64,000 bases of DNA. Source: Riemerella anatipestifer (GTDB lineage Bacteria; Bacteroidota; Bacteroidia; Flavobacteriales; Weeksellaceae). The position numbers and the translations under genes are program-made. Shown here piece after piece: positions 1-9,253 of the stretch. Under the pieces are notes generated by a model. The model searched no databases, had not been told where the DNA came from, and worked only from the letters and a program-made list of their open reading frames with translations. The DNA is taken from contig NZ_CP142016.1 of NCBI RefSeq assembly GCF_035666175.1, positions 744,001 through 808,000 of the forward strand, read 5' to 3'. The first letter of the stretch is position 1. Each line of letters starts with the position of its first letter.

Positions 1-80
1 CTAACGCAAGTGTTTGGGTAAAGTCAAAAGTATAGCCTATAAATTCTATGCCTATAAAAATTATTTTTATGCTTATTAAA

Positions 81-128
81 AAAAATCCGATGCCTATAAG
101 TTTTTGATTTTATAAGCATCGGTTTTTT
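81..128 (-). terminator. Intrinsic terminator after the HU-like gene
   Basis: A 13-bp stem with one mismatch (87-99 pairs with 110-122) is flanked by an A run on the left and a T run on the right, so it can stop transcription in both directions. It lies about 28 bp beyond the stop of the minus-strand HU-like gene. Confidence 0.75.
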
Positions 129-149
129 AAAGGGGACTTAGGAGTTATC

Positions 150-533
150 CTAAGCCTTCTCGTAAGTGAGTGTCGCTAGGGTATCTTTTATTCCTTTAGC
201 GGGAGTGAAAATCACTTTAGCTTGTTTAATGGCACTAGCGGTTACTTCTTTCTCCGTAGCTTTACCCTCACTACTGAAACTCACTCGCAGACTGCCCAAC
301 TCTCCCAGACGAACGATTTGTCCATTAGCTAAGGACGACTGCATTACATCTACCAAGGCATAAAGTACCGCTCTGATGTCCGCTCCGCTTACCGTAGAGA
401 TTTTCTCTATGTCTCTGGTAAGGTCGGTTAGGGTTTTCTCTCCGCTCATATTAGGAGAAGCATACCATTTTTTGTTGCCGCCACCGCTTACGCCGGGCTG
501 ACCTCTTTCGATTGCTTTAAATTTTACTGGCAT
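150..533 (-). CDS. HU-family DNA-binding protein (127 aa)
   Basis: This is a predicted small nucleoid-type DNA-binding protein of the Bacteroidota HU-related family. A short basic, glycine-rich N-terminus (GQPGVSGGG around residues 12-20) precedes a HU-like core with the helices 'ADIRAVLYALVDVMQ' and the strand 'VRLGELGSLRVSFSS'; 'FTPAKGIKD' is the typical HU C-terminal segment. It is clearly paralogous to the protein at 41567-41950: the middle block 'DIEKISTVSGADIRAVLYAL' is identical. Both paralogues sit in loci that encode secreted surface proteins and share a leader region, so a role in expression or DNA architecture of those loci is possible but is inference. A terminator separates it from the upstream surface gene, and I see no clear promoter of its own. 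Confidence 0.85.
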   Translation of the reverse strand: MPVKFKAIERGQPGVSGGGNKKWYASPNMSGEKTLTDLTRDIEKISTVSGADIRAVLYALVDVMQSSLANGQIVRLGELGSLRVSFSSEGKATEKEVTASAIKQAKVIFTPAKGIKDTLATLTYEKA

Positions 534-580
534 AATTTCTACTTTTTAATGATTTACAGTAATTGATTTTGATGATAAAA

Positions 581-614
581 ATTCCTCACGATACCGATAG
601 GCATCATAAGGAAT
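581..614 (-). terminator. Terminator after the 609-aa surface protein gene
   Basis: On the minus strand this is a 15-bp hairpin (three G-U pairs) with a 4-nt loop, followed directly by a run of five T. It starts 8 bp beyond the stop codon of the gene at 622-2451. Confidence 0.8.
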
Positions 615-621
615 CATTAAA

Positions 622-2451
622 CTATTTTACTAATAAGGCTTCTAACTTCTGTAAACGAGCTTCTAATTCTGCTATTTTAGCATCTTTAGATTTTAACTCT
701 TCTTTTTGAGATTTTAAAACCTTATCTTGCTCTATGCTATGTAGATAAAGCTCCTCTATCTTCTCCACATTGGTAAGTTGAGTTGCCATAAGGTCTATAT
801 AACCTTGCTTTTTGATTTCTGCTGCAGACTGATACCCTGGTAAATGCCCGTTAGCTTTTACAAAATCTTCTACTTGGCTAAGGGTTTTAAAGCTATAATC
901 TGATTTAATGCTAGAAGTACCTGTATAATACTTTTGGAACACATAGTCTGGGAAGATAGCGGCATTAGTACCTATAAAACCCGTGGCTTTTACATTACCC
1001 GCAACCTCTAATTTTTCTGCTGGAGATTCAACGCCAATACCTACATTATCCCCAAATCTAACTTTTCCCTCATTAGTATAAATAGCATAATTAAAATTAC
1101 CCCCTTTGTTTACATTTTCTATATACAAACCATACATATCTCCTACCGTAGCTGTAGCATCATTATAAAAAGCATATCTTGCTCCATAAAGTTGCCCCAC
1201 ATTAGCTCCTGCATAAGTTCTGCTATAATTGTAGATACCGTAATGTTCTGGAGTTGTACTGTTCTGACGAAAATAAGAAGCTGACCTAATACCATTGGTT
1301 CTTGTTTCTATCGTAGCATTTTCTGATACATTTACCACATTATCTACTCCATACATTACCTTTACGGTGTGTGCAGGCATAGATGTTTGACCAATGTTAA
1401 GCACTTGAGAAGATATATTGATGTAACTTCCGCGTATATTATCCGCAACACCTCTATTACTTACAAAAGTTCTTGTACCATACATATCCGTAGAAGTACC
1501 ATAATTTCTAGAATGAAAAATACCTCCTGTATTACTACTTACAGTTGCTCTAGAATAGTTTCCATTTTGACTTCCTACAGAAGTAATACCTGATATACCT
1601 GAAATAGATGATGCCACAGCATTAGAGAACAAATCAACAGATGAATTAACTCCTGTTAATCCTCCTATTGGAGATGTTACATCTTTAATCACTAACCTAG
1701 ACTCATCTAATTGATAAGTTTTTGACGGATTAGAGGCAACATGAGCCTCTTTTAGCAAAGCTTGATTAGAGGTAAAATAAAAGCCGTTTCCAGCGGCAAT
1801 ACTTGATGTTTGAGGTAACACATCTGAAGAAACTAAAGTTGCAAAAGGAATTTCATTAGAAACATATCCTGTTGCATTGTTAAGATACTGATGTATCAAA
1901 TCACCCTCCGCTACATTTCCTAAATTGTATAGATATTTTCTAGCTTTTTGATATCCTACAAAATCACCTTGTCCCAAAGCAGGTTTTAGATAAGTCTCTG
2001 TAATACTATTATTATCTCTCTGAGCCCAAAGTTGGTCATTGGTTTGGGTATCGCTTAATCTTACCCATTCTCCATTAGCTACACTACCACTTGGAGAAGT
2101 TTGGTTAAGATTCTTAAAATAGTAGAAACCTGGGGTTACATCTACTTGTTTGCCTCCTTTACTAGTATCCGCTAAAGTTTTACCCGAACCAGTATTATAA
2201 ACAATCATCCCATCAAAATAGGTAGAGAATTTCCCTGGATTTATTGTTGATGTTTTAAATTCCCATGTGGTTAAATCTGTCTTTGGAAAATACAAACCTT
2301 TACCAACATTATTATTTGAACGATTATATCCAGATGCATCTAAAAAAGGATTTTCTTGATTTATTACTGGATTAGGATTTGACTGTGTATTGATTTGACC
2401 GTAAGCTAATGTTCCCAATAAAACACTTGCTAGAAATATATTTTTTTTCAT
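622..2451 (-). CDS. Secreted tail-fibre-like surface protein (609 aa)
   Basis: A signal peptide (MKKNIFLASVLLGTLAYG, cleavage near residue 19) leads a long Ser/Asn/Thr-rich region. Around residue 470 comes the motif 'GNVGIGVESPAEKLEVAGNV', the repeat-type 'GIGT..P..KLDV' element found near the C-terminus of many bacteroidete surface and tail-fibre-like proteins. The last 100 residues contain a segment resembling the region before intramolecular-chaperone domains, then a heptad coiled coil (about residues 565-609) that probably trimerises. No T9SS or anchoring domain is clear. It lies 35 bp downstream of the gene at 2487-3140 and is probably co-transcribed from the promoter at 3682-3712. The exact function is unknown; an adhesin or surface fibre is the best guess. 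Confidence 0.7.
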   Translation of the reverse strand: MKKNIFLASVLLGTLAYGQINTQSNPNPVINQENPFLDASGYNRSNNNVGKGLYFPKTDLTTWEFKTSTINPGKFSTYFDGMIVYNTGSGKTLADTSKGGKQVDVTPGFYYFKNLNQTSPSGSVANGEWVRLSDTQTNDQLWAQRDNNSITETYLKPALGQGDFVGYQKARKYLYNLGNVAEGDLIHQYLNNATGYVSNEIPFATLVSSDVLPQTSSIAAGNGFYFTSNQALLKEAHVASNPSKTYQLDESRLVIKDVTSPIGGLTGVNSSVDLFSNAVASSISGISGITSVGSQNGNYSRATVSSNTGGIFHSRNYGTSTDMYGTRTFVSNRGVADNIRGSYINISSQVLNIGQTSMPAHTVKVMYGVDNVVNVSENATIETRTNGIRSASYFRQNSTTPEHYGIYNYSRTYAGANVGQLYGARYAFYNDATATVGDMYGLYIENVNKGGNFNYAIYTNEGKVRFGDNVGIGVESPAEKLEVAGNVKATGFIGTNAAIFPDYVFQKYYTGTSSIKSDYSFKTLSQVEDFVKANGHLPGYQSAAEIKKQGYIDLMATQLTNVEKIEELYLHSIEQDKVLKSQKEELKSKDAKIAELEARLQKLEALLVK

Positions 2452-2486
2452 TGTTTTTCTTTTTGTTTTTAGTTCTCTTATTTATA

Positions 2487-3140
2487 CTAGTAACTTCCTC
2501 CTATTACATACCACGCTGAACCATCTGACATTAAAATATGCCCTTTACCTCCATCTAATGTGGTAGCACTAATTGGCTGATAACTTCCACCATAATTTAA
2601 CTGTGTTCCTGATTGATTATTTACAGATAGGATTTTCCCTGCATAGTTGGCAGGATTAGGCATATCAATAGTTGCTGTAGTAGTTTGGATTAAACAAAAA
2701 GTACCCTCTTTTTTCCATTCTGTATCATTAGCTTGAACTACTTTTCTAATCCCTCCTGTAAGTGACTGCAAAGTAACTGCTCCTGTTGCTCCTGCACCCA
2801 TTTTAACCCAAACACCTCCTTTAAAGAAGTAAAAACCCGTAGCATCTACATTAACCGTTGTTCCCGAAGCAGTACCATCAGACACAGAGTCAATATAAAG
2901 TAGTGTAGACTCTGTAACACCTGTTCCCATATTAGCAGCTCTTAGACGGCTAACACGAGGTATTAAAATTCCTTCTACCGTAGAGGCTGTAGTCGACTTG
3001 TTAGCCGTATTAGGAGTTATTTCTAAAGTAGCTTTAGGTTGTGGTTCGTTAATACCCACTTTACCATCGTACTGTCCATAGGCTACAAAGCTTAAACCTA
3101 AAAAGGCGAATACACTCAATTTTGTCGTTTTTGTTGTCAT
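2487..3140 (-). CDS. Secreted surface protein (217 aa), unknown function
   Basis: The protein starts with a signal peptide (cleavage near 'AYG-QYDG') and then has 'KVGINEPQPKATLEITPN', the same N-terminal motif family ('VGIN...PKATLEV') as the FISUMP protein at 39422-41314. The middle has 'LIPRVSRLRAANM' and 'TGFYFFKGGVWVKMG', elements common in bacteroidete surface proteins with a trimeric or fibre-like architecture. No catalytic motif is visible. It is the first gene of the unit transcribed from 3682-3712 and has a leader of about 535 nt. The function is not recognised; the signal peptide and the neighbours indicate a cell-surface role. Confidence 0.7.
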   Translation of the reverse strand: MTTKTTKLSVFAFLGLSFVAYGQYDGKVGINEPQPKATLEITPNTANKSTTASTVEGILIPRVSRLRAANMGTGVTESTLLYIDSVSDGTASGTTVNVDATGFYFFKGGVWVKMGAGATGAVTLQSLTGGIRKVVQANDTEWKKEGTFCLIQTTTATIDMPNPANYAGKILSVNNQSGTQLNYGGSYQPISATTLDGGKGHILMSDGSAWYVIGGSY

Positions 3141-3169
3141 AATATTTAATTTTAAAATTGTTGATATTT

Positions 3170-3262
3170 ATAATTTATAGATGTTAGATATTGGATACTA
3201 GATTTTAGAGGTTGGATATTTGACTTAAGGATTGATGAGACTATACTAAGTTCTAAACTCTG
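3170..3262. repeat. Degenerate TTAGATATT-type repeat
   Basis: Several imperfect units of the type 'TTAGATATTGGATA' and 'TAGATTTTAGAGG' follow each other just upstream of the gene at 2487-3140. The same repeat family occurs at 41333-41432 and at 41960-42010. A short version ('CTAACATCTAATATCTAATA') precedes nuoI near 27612-27640. Confidence 0.6.
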
Positions 3263-3555
3263 AAAGCTAACCTCTAACCTAAAAAAACGCCTTCCCCCTC
3301 TAAACACACACAAAACGAGAGGAAAGGCTAAAACAGAAAGAACATAACGCTCCCCCTGAACACTAAAAGCACCTAACAAGAACGACCATGTTATTAGACA
3401 AAACAATGGTGCTTTTAGCCTATATTTATGAAAGCTAAAATTAGAATAAGATAAACGCCAAAAGCCCCCAACAAAAGTTGGCGGAATGATACTTTGTTTT
3501 AACGATAAAAGTCTAAAGAATTTTCTAGATAATACGACGCATACGCAGGTAATTA

Positions 3556-3629
<74 letters not shown>

Positions 3630-3681
3630 GTTTTTTTCACTTTTTTGTATGTTGCTGATAGTGTATCGCATAAATATGAAG

Positions 3682-3712
3682 CAAACTTATAACCTTTTAA
3701 GCAAGTATGCAA
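3682..3712 (-). promoter_or_regulatory. Bacteroidota-type promoter of surface locus 1
   Basis: On the minus strand, TTG (3710-3712) lies 20 nt before TAAGTTTG (3682-3689), matching the TTTG / TAnnTTTG consensus. The paralogous locus has the same two boxes with the same 20-nt spacing (42534-42564) and the same following block containing TATGCGATACACTA. That conservation makes this one of the better-supported promoters in the window. Confidence 0.75.
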
Positions 3713-3757
3713 GTTTTAGCATAAGATTTTTCTTCTACCTACCTCTAAATAAAAGCA

Positions 3758-3796
3758 CAAAAAAGACTACCCCCAATAAGGAGGTAGCTTTTTTAT
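3758..3796 (-). terminator. Intrinsic terminator of gcvP
   Basis: CTACCCCC (3767-3774) pairs with GGAGGTAG (3780-3787), with one G-U pair on the minus strand, and a T run follows in each direction. It sits about 40 bp after the gcvP stop and also separates gcvP from the surface-locus promoter. Confidence 0.75.
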
Positions 3797-3826
3797 GATA
3801 CTGTTTATTTGTAGAAAAAGTAATCC

Positions 3827-6685
3827 TTACATATAATTCTCTATAGGTGCACAAGTACACACTAAGTTTCTGTCCCCATAAGCCTCATCTACTCTAGATA
3901 CAGATGCAAAGAATTTATGCTCTCGTACCCAATCTAAAGGATAAGCTGCTTTCTCTCTAGAGTAAGGTTTGTCCCAAGAGTCAGAAAGTACCACTTGCTC
4001 TGTGTGTGGTGCATTTTTAAGCACATTATTTTGAGCATCAGCTTGTCCGTTAGCTATTTCTTCAATCTCTTTCTTAATAGAAATAAGAGCTTCTGCAAAA
4101 CGGTCTAGTTCAGCCTTACTTTCAGATTCGGTTGGCTCTATCATCAGCGTACCTGCCACAGGGAAACTTACCGTAGGTGCATGGAAACCGTAGTCCATCA
4201 ATCGTTTAGCAACATCGGCTACCTCTATACCTAATGTCTTAAATTGTCGGAAGTCCACAATACACTCGTGTGCCACTCTGCCCTGAGCATTAGTATAAAG
4301 AATAGGGAAATGCTCCTTTAGAACATCTTTTAAATAGTTGGCATTAAGTATAGCGTGTTCCGTAGCCTTTTTAAGACCTTGAGCTCCTAACATCTTGATA
4401 TAAGCATACGAGATATTAAGCACTAACGACGACCCATAAGGTGCAGAAGAAATTGCCTGAATTGACTGTGAACCACCTACCCCAATATTAGGATTAGACG
4501 GTAAAAACGGAACCAAATGTTCAGCCACACAGATAGGTCCTACTCCTGGACCACCTCCACCGTGAGGGATTGCAAATGTTTTATGAAGGTTAAGGTGACA
4601 CACATCTGCCCCAATAAGCCCCGGACTTGTAAAGCCTACTTGAGCGTTCATATTTGCCCCATCCATATAAACTTGTCCTCCATATTGGTGTACTAAACTG
4701 GTAATTTGTCTGATGTTAGCGTCAAAAAAACCATAAGTAGAAGGATAAGTAATCATTACCGCAGAAAGATTTTCGCGGTGTTCTTCTGCCTTAGCTTTAA
4801 AGTCTTCAAAATCTATTTCTCCGTTTTCTAGGTTTTTCACTACAACCACTTTCATACCTGCCATTACTGCCGATGCAGGGTTGGTACCGTGAGCAGACTG
4901 AGGAATTAGCACGATATTTCTATGTCCTTCGCCTCTAGATTTATGATATTCACGAATGACCATAAGCCCTGCATACTCGCCTTGAGCTCCAGAGTTAGGC
5001 TGTAAAGAAGTTCCTGCAAAACCTGTAATTTCTGCTAAATCTTTTTCTAATTCTTTAATCAACAACTGATAACCACCTGCTTGTTCTGTAGGTACAAATG
5101 GGTGAACACTACCCCACTCTGCCCAAGATAATGGCAACATTTCTGTCGCAGCATTCAGTTTCATTGTACAAGACCCTAGCGAAATCATAGAGTGAGTTAG
5201 AGATAAATCCTTTCTCTCTAATCTCTTGATGTAACGCATCAGTTCTGTTTCCGTATGGTACTTATTAAAGACTTCATCTTTCAAGATTTCGTCTGTTCTT
5301 AATAAATCTTTAGGTAAAGTACACGCTTCTTTTATATTGATTTTGAAACTTTGCTTCGCTTTAAAGTTTGCAAAAGCATCTAGCAATTTTTGTAGCTTAT
5401 CTTCAGTACAAGCCTCATTGAGTGCGATACTTACGATGCCTTCGGTAAAGTAGTTTAGGTTGATACTCTGACCTCTCATTAGCATCATCAAGTTAAGTTT
5501 TTCTTCCTCCGAAAGTGCTATTTTAACAGTATCAAAACTAGCTTCTTCTACCACTTGATAACCTAATATTTTTAAAGACTCTGCAAGTGCATTCGCTTTA
5601 TAATGAATTTGGTCTGCAATAAACTCTAGACCTTTCGGTCCGTGATACACACAGTACATTCCTGCCATTACCGCTAAAAGAACTTGTGCTGTACAGATGT
5701 TAGAAGTCGCTTTTTCTCTTTTGATATGTTGTTCCCTGGTCTGTAATGCCATTCTTAACGCTCTCTTACCGTACATATCTTGAGAAACTCCTATAATTCT
5801 ACCAGGTATATCTCTCTTGTAAGATTCTTGACAAGCAAAAAATGCCGCGTGTGGACCACCATATCCCATAGGAATACCAAATCTCTGTGTAGTACCTACC
5901 GCACAATCCGCACCCATAGAGGCAGGAGATTTCAGCTTAACCAATGCCATTGGGCTACAAGCCACCGCTACTTGTAGATTGTTTTCTTTATACTTAGCAA
6001 TAGACTCTGTATAGTCTAATACCACTCCGTTTTTACCTGGATATTGAAGTAGCACACCAAAAAATCCTTCGCTTAGATTTTCTTTTTCGTGGCAACCTAC
6101 TACAATTTCTATTCCTAGCCCTTCAGCTTTAGTTTGAAGTACAGCTACTGTCTGTGGCAACACCAATTCTGATACAAAAAAACGATTAGCTTCTGCTTTT
6201 TTCTGCTCTCTAGTTCGGTTTTCAAAGAACATATGCATAGCCTCTGCCGCTGCTGTACCTTCATCTAATAAAGAGGCATTAGCTAACGGAAAGCCCGTTA
6301 ATGACGACACCACTGTCTGGAAATTAAGTAGTGCTTCTAGCCTACCTTGTGCTATCTCTGCCTGATATGGAGTATAAGCCGTGTACCAACTAGGATTTTC
6401 TAAAATATTTCTCTGAATTACCGACGGTAATATTACATTGTGATAACCAAACCCAATGTAATTATCAAAAAGATAATTCTTAGAGGCTAACTCCTTAGAA
6501 TGAGAAAGCATTTCGTACTCCGATAAGGGTTCTGAAATGCTTAAATCTTTGTCCGCTCTAATGTCTGCTGGTATGGTTTGAGAAATGAGTTCCTCTATTG
6601 AAGATACTCCTATCTTAGAAAGCATCGCCTGTGTGTCTTGCTCGTTAAGACTAATGTGACGATTAACAAAGGCTTGTGTATTCAT
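3827..6685 (-). CDS. gcvP: Glycine dehydrogenase (decarboxylating), P protein (952 aa)
   Basis: This is the PLP-dependent P protein of the glycine cleavage system. It decarboxylates glycine and passes the aminomethyl group to lipoylated H protein. Length and content fit the fused type: the N-terminal half carries 'EISEPLSEYEMLSHSK'-like and 'GYGGPHAAFF' motifs, the C-terminal half 'NSGAQGEYAGL' and 'HGTNPASAVMAGM'. The PLP lysine is expected at about residue 702 in 'HLNLHKTFAIPHGGGGPG'. No other gcv gene is adjacent, as is common in Flavobacteriia. It appears monocistronic, with a terminator at 3758-3796. Confidence 0.97.
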   Translation of the reverse strand: MNTQAFVNRHISLNEQDTQAMLSKIGVSSIEELISQTIPADIRADKDLSISEPLSEYEMLSHSKELASKNYLFDNYIGFGYHNVILPSVIQRNILENPSWYTAYTPYQAEIAQGRLEALLNFQTVVSSLTGFPLANASLLDEGTAAAEAMHMFFENRTREQKKAEANRFFVSELVLPQTVAVLQTKAEGLGIEIVVGCHEKENLSEGFFGVLLQYPGKNGVVLDYTESIAKYKENNLQVAVACSPMALVKLKSPASMGADCAVGTTQRFGIPMGYGGPHAAFFACQESYKRDIPGRIIGVSQDMYGKRALRMALQTREQHIKREKATSNICTAQVLLAVMAGMYCVYHGPKGLEFIADQIHYKANALAESLKILGYQVVEEASFDTVKIALSEEEKLNLMMLMRGQSINLNYFTEGIVSIALNEACTEDKLQKLLDAFANFKAKQSFKINIKEACTLPKDLLRTDEILKDEVFNKYHTETELMRYIKRLERKDLSLTHSMISLGSCTMKLNAATEMLPLSWAEWGSVHPFVPTEQAGGYQLLIKELEKDLAEITGFAGTSLQPNSGAQGEYAGLMVIREYHKSRGEGHRNIVLIPQSAHGTNPASAVMAGMKVVVVKNLENGEIDFEDFKAKAEEHRENLSAVMITYPSTYGFFDANIRQITSLVHQYGGQVYMDGANMNAQVGFTSPGLIGADVCHLNLHKTFAIPHGGGGPGVGPICVAEHLVPFLPSNPNIGVGGSQSIQAISSAPYGSSLVLNISYAYIKMLGAQGLKKATEHAILNANYLKDVLKEHFPILYTNAQGRVAHECIVDFRQFKTLGIEVADVAKRLMDYGFHAPTVSFPVAGTLMIEPTESESKAELDRFAEALISIKKEIEEIANGQADAQNNVLKNAPHTEQVVLSDSWDKPYSREKAAYPLDWVREHKFFASVSRVDEAYGDRNLVCTCAPIENYM

Positions 6686-6853
6686 AAATTTTCTATTGTT
6701 TTTTTTATTAGATTACAGAGCGTAAATTTATTACTTTTTGGTTTTCTATACAAAGATTTTGTGTGCTTATATACCAATATTTTGTATTTGCACTGTGCTA
6801 ATAGCCCCATTGTACTGAATTTTAAAAATCCCTCCACAAAGACACTTGACAAA

Positions 6854-6886
6854 AAAATCACAAGAACCAAAAATCCTTGTGATTTT
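6854..6886 (-). terminator. Terminator of the GLPGLI gene
   Basis: A perfect 11-bp stem (AAAATCACAAG at 6854-6864 with CTTGTGATTTT at 6876-6886) lies 25 bp beyond the stop of the gene at 6911-7732. The A/T ends of the stem supply the U tract in either direction. Confidence 0.75.
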
Positions 6887-6910
6887 AATAATAGGCTAAC
6901 CCTTTCTAAA

Positions 6911-7732
6911 TTATTTATCAGGATACGCTGCTTTAAAATCCAAGTGAATAGGATTTTGTTTTCTCAATCTATTTTTAATCATTTCTTCACTTACTTTTAA
7001 ATTATCCTTGGTCAATAGAGTACCATCTTCTAATCGAATAGGTTGATTCCTATTTATCAAGCCTTTGGTAATACCACCAAAAGGATCATTGTAATTTTGG
7101 AGGAGCATTTTCTTAAATTTATCAATAGAAATAGTTACAGAATTGGTTTCTAATGTGGTTAAGAAATCAATGGTTTGAGTGGCAGGGAAATTTTGAACAC
7201 CAATTAATTCAAAATGAAAATGACTCTGCGTATCCTTCAGACTCACTATCAATCCTGGCAAACCACTAAAAAGGTACGGTCCTACATAAAGAGGAAAATC
7301 CTTATCCCACCAAGCTTCCCATTGCCTTCCTCCGTAGTCTATCGTTGCTTTTTGCAGTGTCCTATTCCCCTCCAGACGAGTTTCTTTTTCTATCTTCCAA
7401 TCTTTTGATTTTTTTATGTGGATTTTAAAAATATCTACACTCAGCATTTTATATTCTTCTGCATCGTCACTATTGGCAAAATTCACTTTTACAAAATCCG
7501 TCATTTTGAAATCCGAAAATCCAAACTCTCCTGTCTTTTTAAAAATAGAATCATTTACAAAGTAATTTCTATTGTAATAAATCCCAGTTTTCTTATGGGT
7601 ATCTACATCAAGATAGTAAATTTCATCAACCCGTTCAGAACCAACACCTGATGACACCCTGTACACCAATCTCGTGGTTTGAGCATGAATAAAAATGCTG
7701 GTAAAAAAGATAAAAAAATATAAATATTTCAT
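6911..7732 (-). CDS. GLPGLI family secreted protein (about 273 aa)
   Basis: The protein has a signal peptide (MKYLYFFIFFTSIFIHAQ) and the family hallmark 'FSGLPGLIVSLKD' around residue 165, preceded by 'YGGRQWEAWWDKDFPLYVGPY'. The GLPGLI family is a bacteroidete-specific group of exported proteins without an assigned activity. I chose the ATG at 7732; the upstream codon in frame is TTG and would add three residues before the signal peptide. Before the inversion proposed here it would have stood next to the GLPGLI gene now at 36450-37262, on the same strand, so the two may be old tandem paralogues. Confidence 0.85.
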   Translation of the reverse strand: MKYLYFFIFFTSIFIHAQTTRLVYRVSSGVGSERVDEIYYLDVDTHKKTGIYYNRNYFVNDSIFKKTGEFGFSDFKMTDFVKVNFANSDDAEEYKMLSVDIFKIHIKKSKDWKIEKETRLEGNRTLQKATIDYGGRQWEAWWDKDFPLYVGPYLFSGLPGLIVSLKDTQSHFHFELIGVQNFPATQTIDFLTTLETNSVTISIDKFKKMLLQNYNDPFGGITKGLINRNQPIRLEDGTLLTKDNLKVSEEMIKNRLRKQNPIHLDFKAAYPDK

Positions 7733-7999
7733 GATAATCAATTAAAAATTAAAAGGCTGTTATAAACAATTTTTTATAGTTTAAGATTTCTATTAGAACT
7801 CTTCCATTAGGTTTTACTTAACTGCTTTCTTGAAAACTTTGTTAAAGTCTTCATAATTGTAAAAATATTTAATTATGTGACTCTTAGCTCTTCAAATATA
7901 GAAATAATTTCTAATTTAACAAGATTTTTTTCATAGCATTATAAACACACTATGTAATACAAATAAAATATCATTAAAAATTCCCATATAATAATACAT

Positions 8000-8007
8000 A
8001 GACAAAT
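8000..8007. repeat. Orphan half of an 8-bp target-site duplication
   Basis: AGACAAAT directly abuts the left end of IS copy 1. It does not match the other flank of copy 1 (TTATCTAA) but is the reverse complement of ATTTGTCT beside IS copy 2 (37476-37483). Copies 3 and 4 show that this element makes 8-bp duplications. Confidence 0.85.
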
Positions 8008-8987
8008 ACTCGTTGTGCATTTTAAATAATACTGATTTTTAGATGATTTAATTTTCTTTGGAAGATAAATTTATTGATATATTGAATAACCGTTGCGGCG
8101 GTTATTTTACTGATTATCCTTGTTTTAAAGCCTTCAAAAGTTTTAGCATTGTTTCTTTTAATCATAAATTGGTCGCAAAGTTGAGAGAAAAATGTCTCAA
8201 TTCGTTTTCGCTTTTTCTTGTACAATGAAAATTGAGGAATATAATCTTTCTGATTACTTCTCATTGGTGTATCTAATTTAATATTAGCATAGTTAAATAA
8301 ATCTATTTGAACTTTTGCTGATAAATAGCCTCTATCTCCAATTAAAGTACAGTTTCGCATTTGCTCACCAATATCTTTTAAATAGTGGATGTCGTGAACG
8401 GATGCAGGGCTTATATCAAAATTCTTAATCACACCATTTAAAGAACATACTGCGTGTAGTTTATAGCCATAGAAATATAATTTCTGTGAAGCACAATAAC
8501 CATATGTTGGTGAAGAATAGGATTGCTCTTTACAAATTTTTGAACGAGTAGAACGAGCGTTTTCACAAACTTTCATTGGCATGCTATCAACGATAAAAAT
8601 ATCTTCAAACTCATTGAACTCCATCGAAATACGCTGTCTAATTTGCTCTGTTTGTAGGGATAGTCTTCGTTTTCGCTTATTGTAAACACTTCTTTCAATT
8701 TTGTTTATCAGAGAGTTTGGCAATTTTCTAAATAACTGTAATTCGCTATCAATACTCAAGTATTCAGCAGTAATATTAAGACTTATGACTTCTAAATCGC
8801 TCATTTTAGGTGTTCTTCTCTGATAACTAATCAGTTGATTTTCTGAAAAAAGTCCTAAAACTTCCAAAATTCTTTCATATATTTGCTCTATGTTGTTCAT
8901 TTATATCGTTTTATAGCAAAAACAATATACTGATTTTCAGTCTAATAAACAACTCTTGTTTTTTTCATTTCATAATGCACAACGGGT
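8008..8987 (-). mobile_element. IS982-family element, copy 1 (980 bp, ISRa1-like)
   Basis: The ends are near-perfect terminal inverted repeats, ACTCGTTGTGCATT on the left and ACCCGTTGTGCATT as the reverse complement on the right. The length of 980 bp equals that of the other three copies. Its right end lies inside a rhodanese-like gene. The two flanks do not form a duplication, which points to recombination after insertion. Confidence 0.95.
8022..8900 (-). CDS. IS982-family transposase, copy 1 (292 aa)
   Basis: This is a full-length DDE transposase that catalyses movement of the surrounding element. The likely catalytic residues are Asp in 'DIFIVDSMPMKV' (about residue 103), Asp in 'LIGDRGYLSA' (about 189) and Glu in 'KRKRIETFFSQL' (about 236). 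It has Ile at residue 4 where the other copies have Leu, and Asn-Asn in 'IKRNNAKT'. The frame is intact, so the element is probably active or was until recently. Confidence 0.95.
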   Translation of the reverse strand: MNNIEQIYERILEVLGLFSENQLISYQRRTPKMSDLEVISLNITAEYLSIDSELQLFRKLPNSLINKIERSVYNKRKRRLSLQTEQIRQRISMEFNEFEDIFIVDSMPMKVCENARSTRSKICKEQSYSSPTYGYCASQKLYFYGYKLHAVCSLNGVIKNFDISPASVHDIHYLKDIGEQMRNCTLIGDRGYLSAKVQIDLFNYANIKLDTPMRSNQKDYIPQFSLYKKKRKRIETFFSQLCDQFMIKRNNAKTFEGFKTRIISKITAATVIQYINKFIFQRKLNHLKISII

Positions 8988-9250
8988 TTATCTAAATGAT
9001 TTTCTAACTGGTCTAAAGGTATGTTGATGGCTCCATTAGCACTGCCTTCTGCAAATTCTTCTGGAGTCCTTACATCCACCAAAATACTATTGGGAGCATT
9101 TATAATTTTTTTGATATTTGCTTCGCTAGTATTTTTTGTATCGGCTACACACCAGATAATTCCAGTATCTTTGGCTTTACTAGTTGTTTGGCAGGAGGCA
9201 AGCCCCAGAGCTAAACCTCCGCCAAGTATCAACAGATGTATGGCTTTCAT
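8942..9250 (-). pseudogene. Rhodanese-like lipoprotein, truncated by IS copy 1
   Basis: The N-terminal 87 residues are original: a lipoprotein signal with lipobox 'LASC' (Cys20), then the start of a rhodanese fold ('SILVDVRTPEEFAEGSANGA', 'INIPLDQLENHLD'). From codon 88 on the sequence is IS-derived and ends in a 15-residue foreign tail. The part with the catalytic cysteine loop is missing, so sulfurtransferase activity is not expected. The ATG lies 3 bp after the stop of the upstream metallo-hydrolase/rhodanese gene, so this was the last gene of a sulfur-handling operon. The missing 3' part is not found at IS copy 2 or elsewhere in the window. Confidence 0.9.
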
Positions 9251-9253
9251 GGT

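Noticed and set aside
3152..3406. 84-codon open frame in leader 1, with a counterpart in the 184-codon frame at 41969-42523
   Set aside because: Similarity between the two follows the conserved hairpin sequence and the degenerate repeats; there is no credible signal or domain and lengths differ greatly. A short leader peptide cannot be fully excluded.
8008..8987. Simple insertion of IS copy 1 with its own target duplication
   Set aside because: The left flank AGACAAAT and right flank TTATCTAA do not match, unlike copies 3 and 4, and the true partner is beside copy 2.
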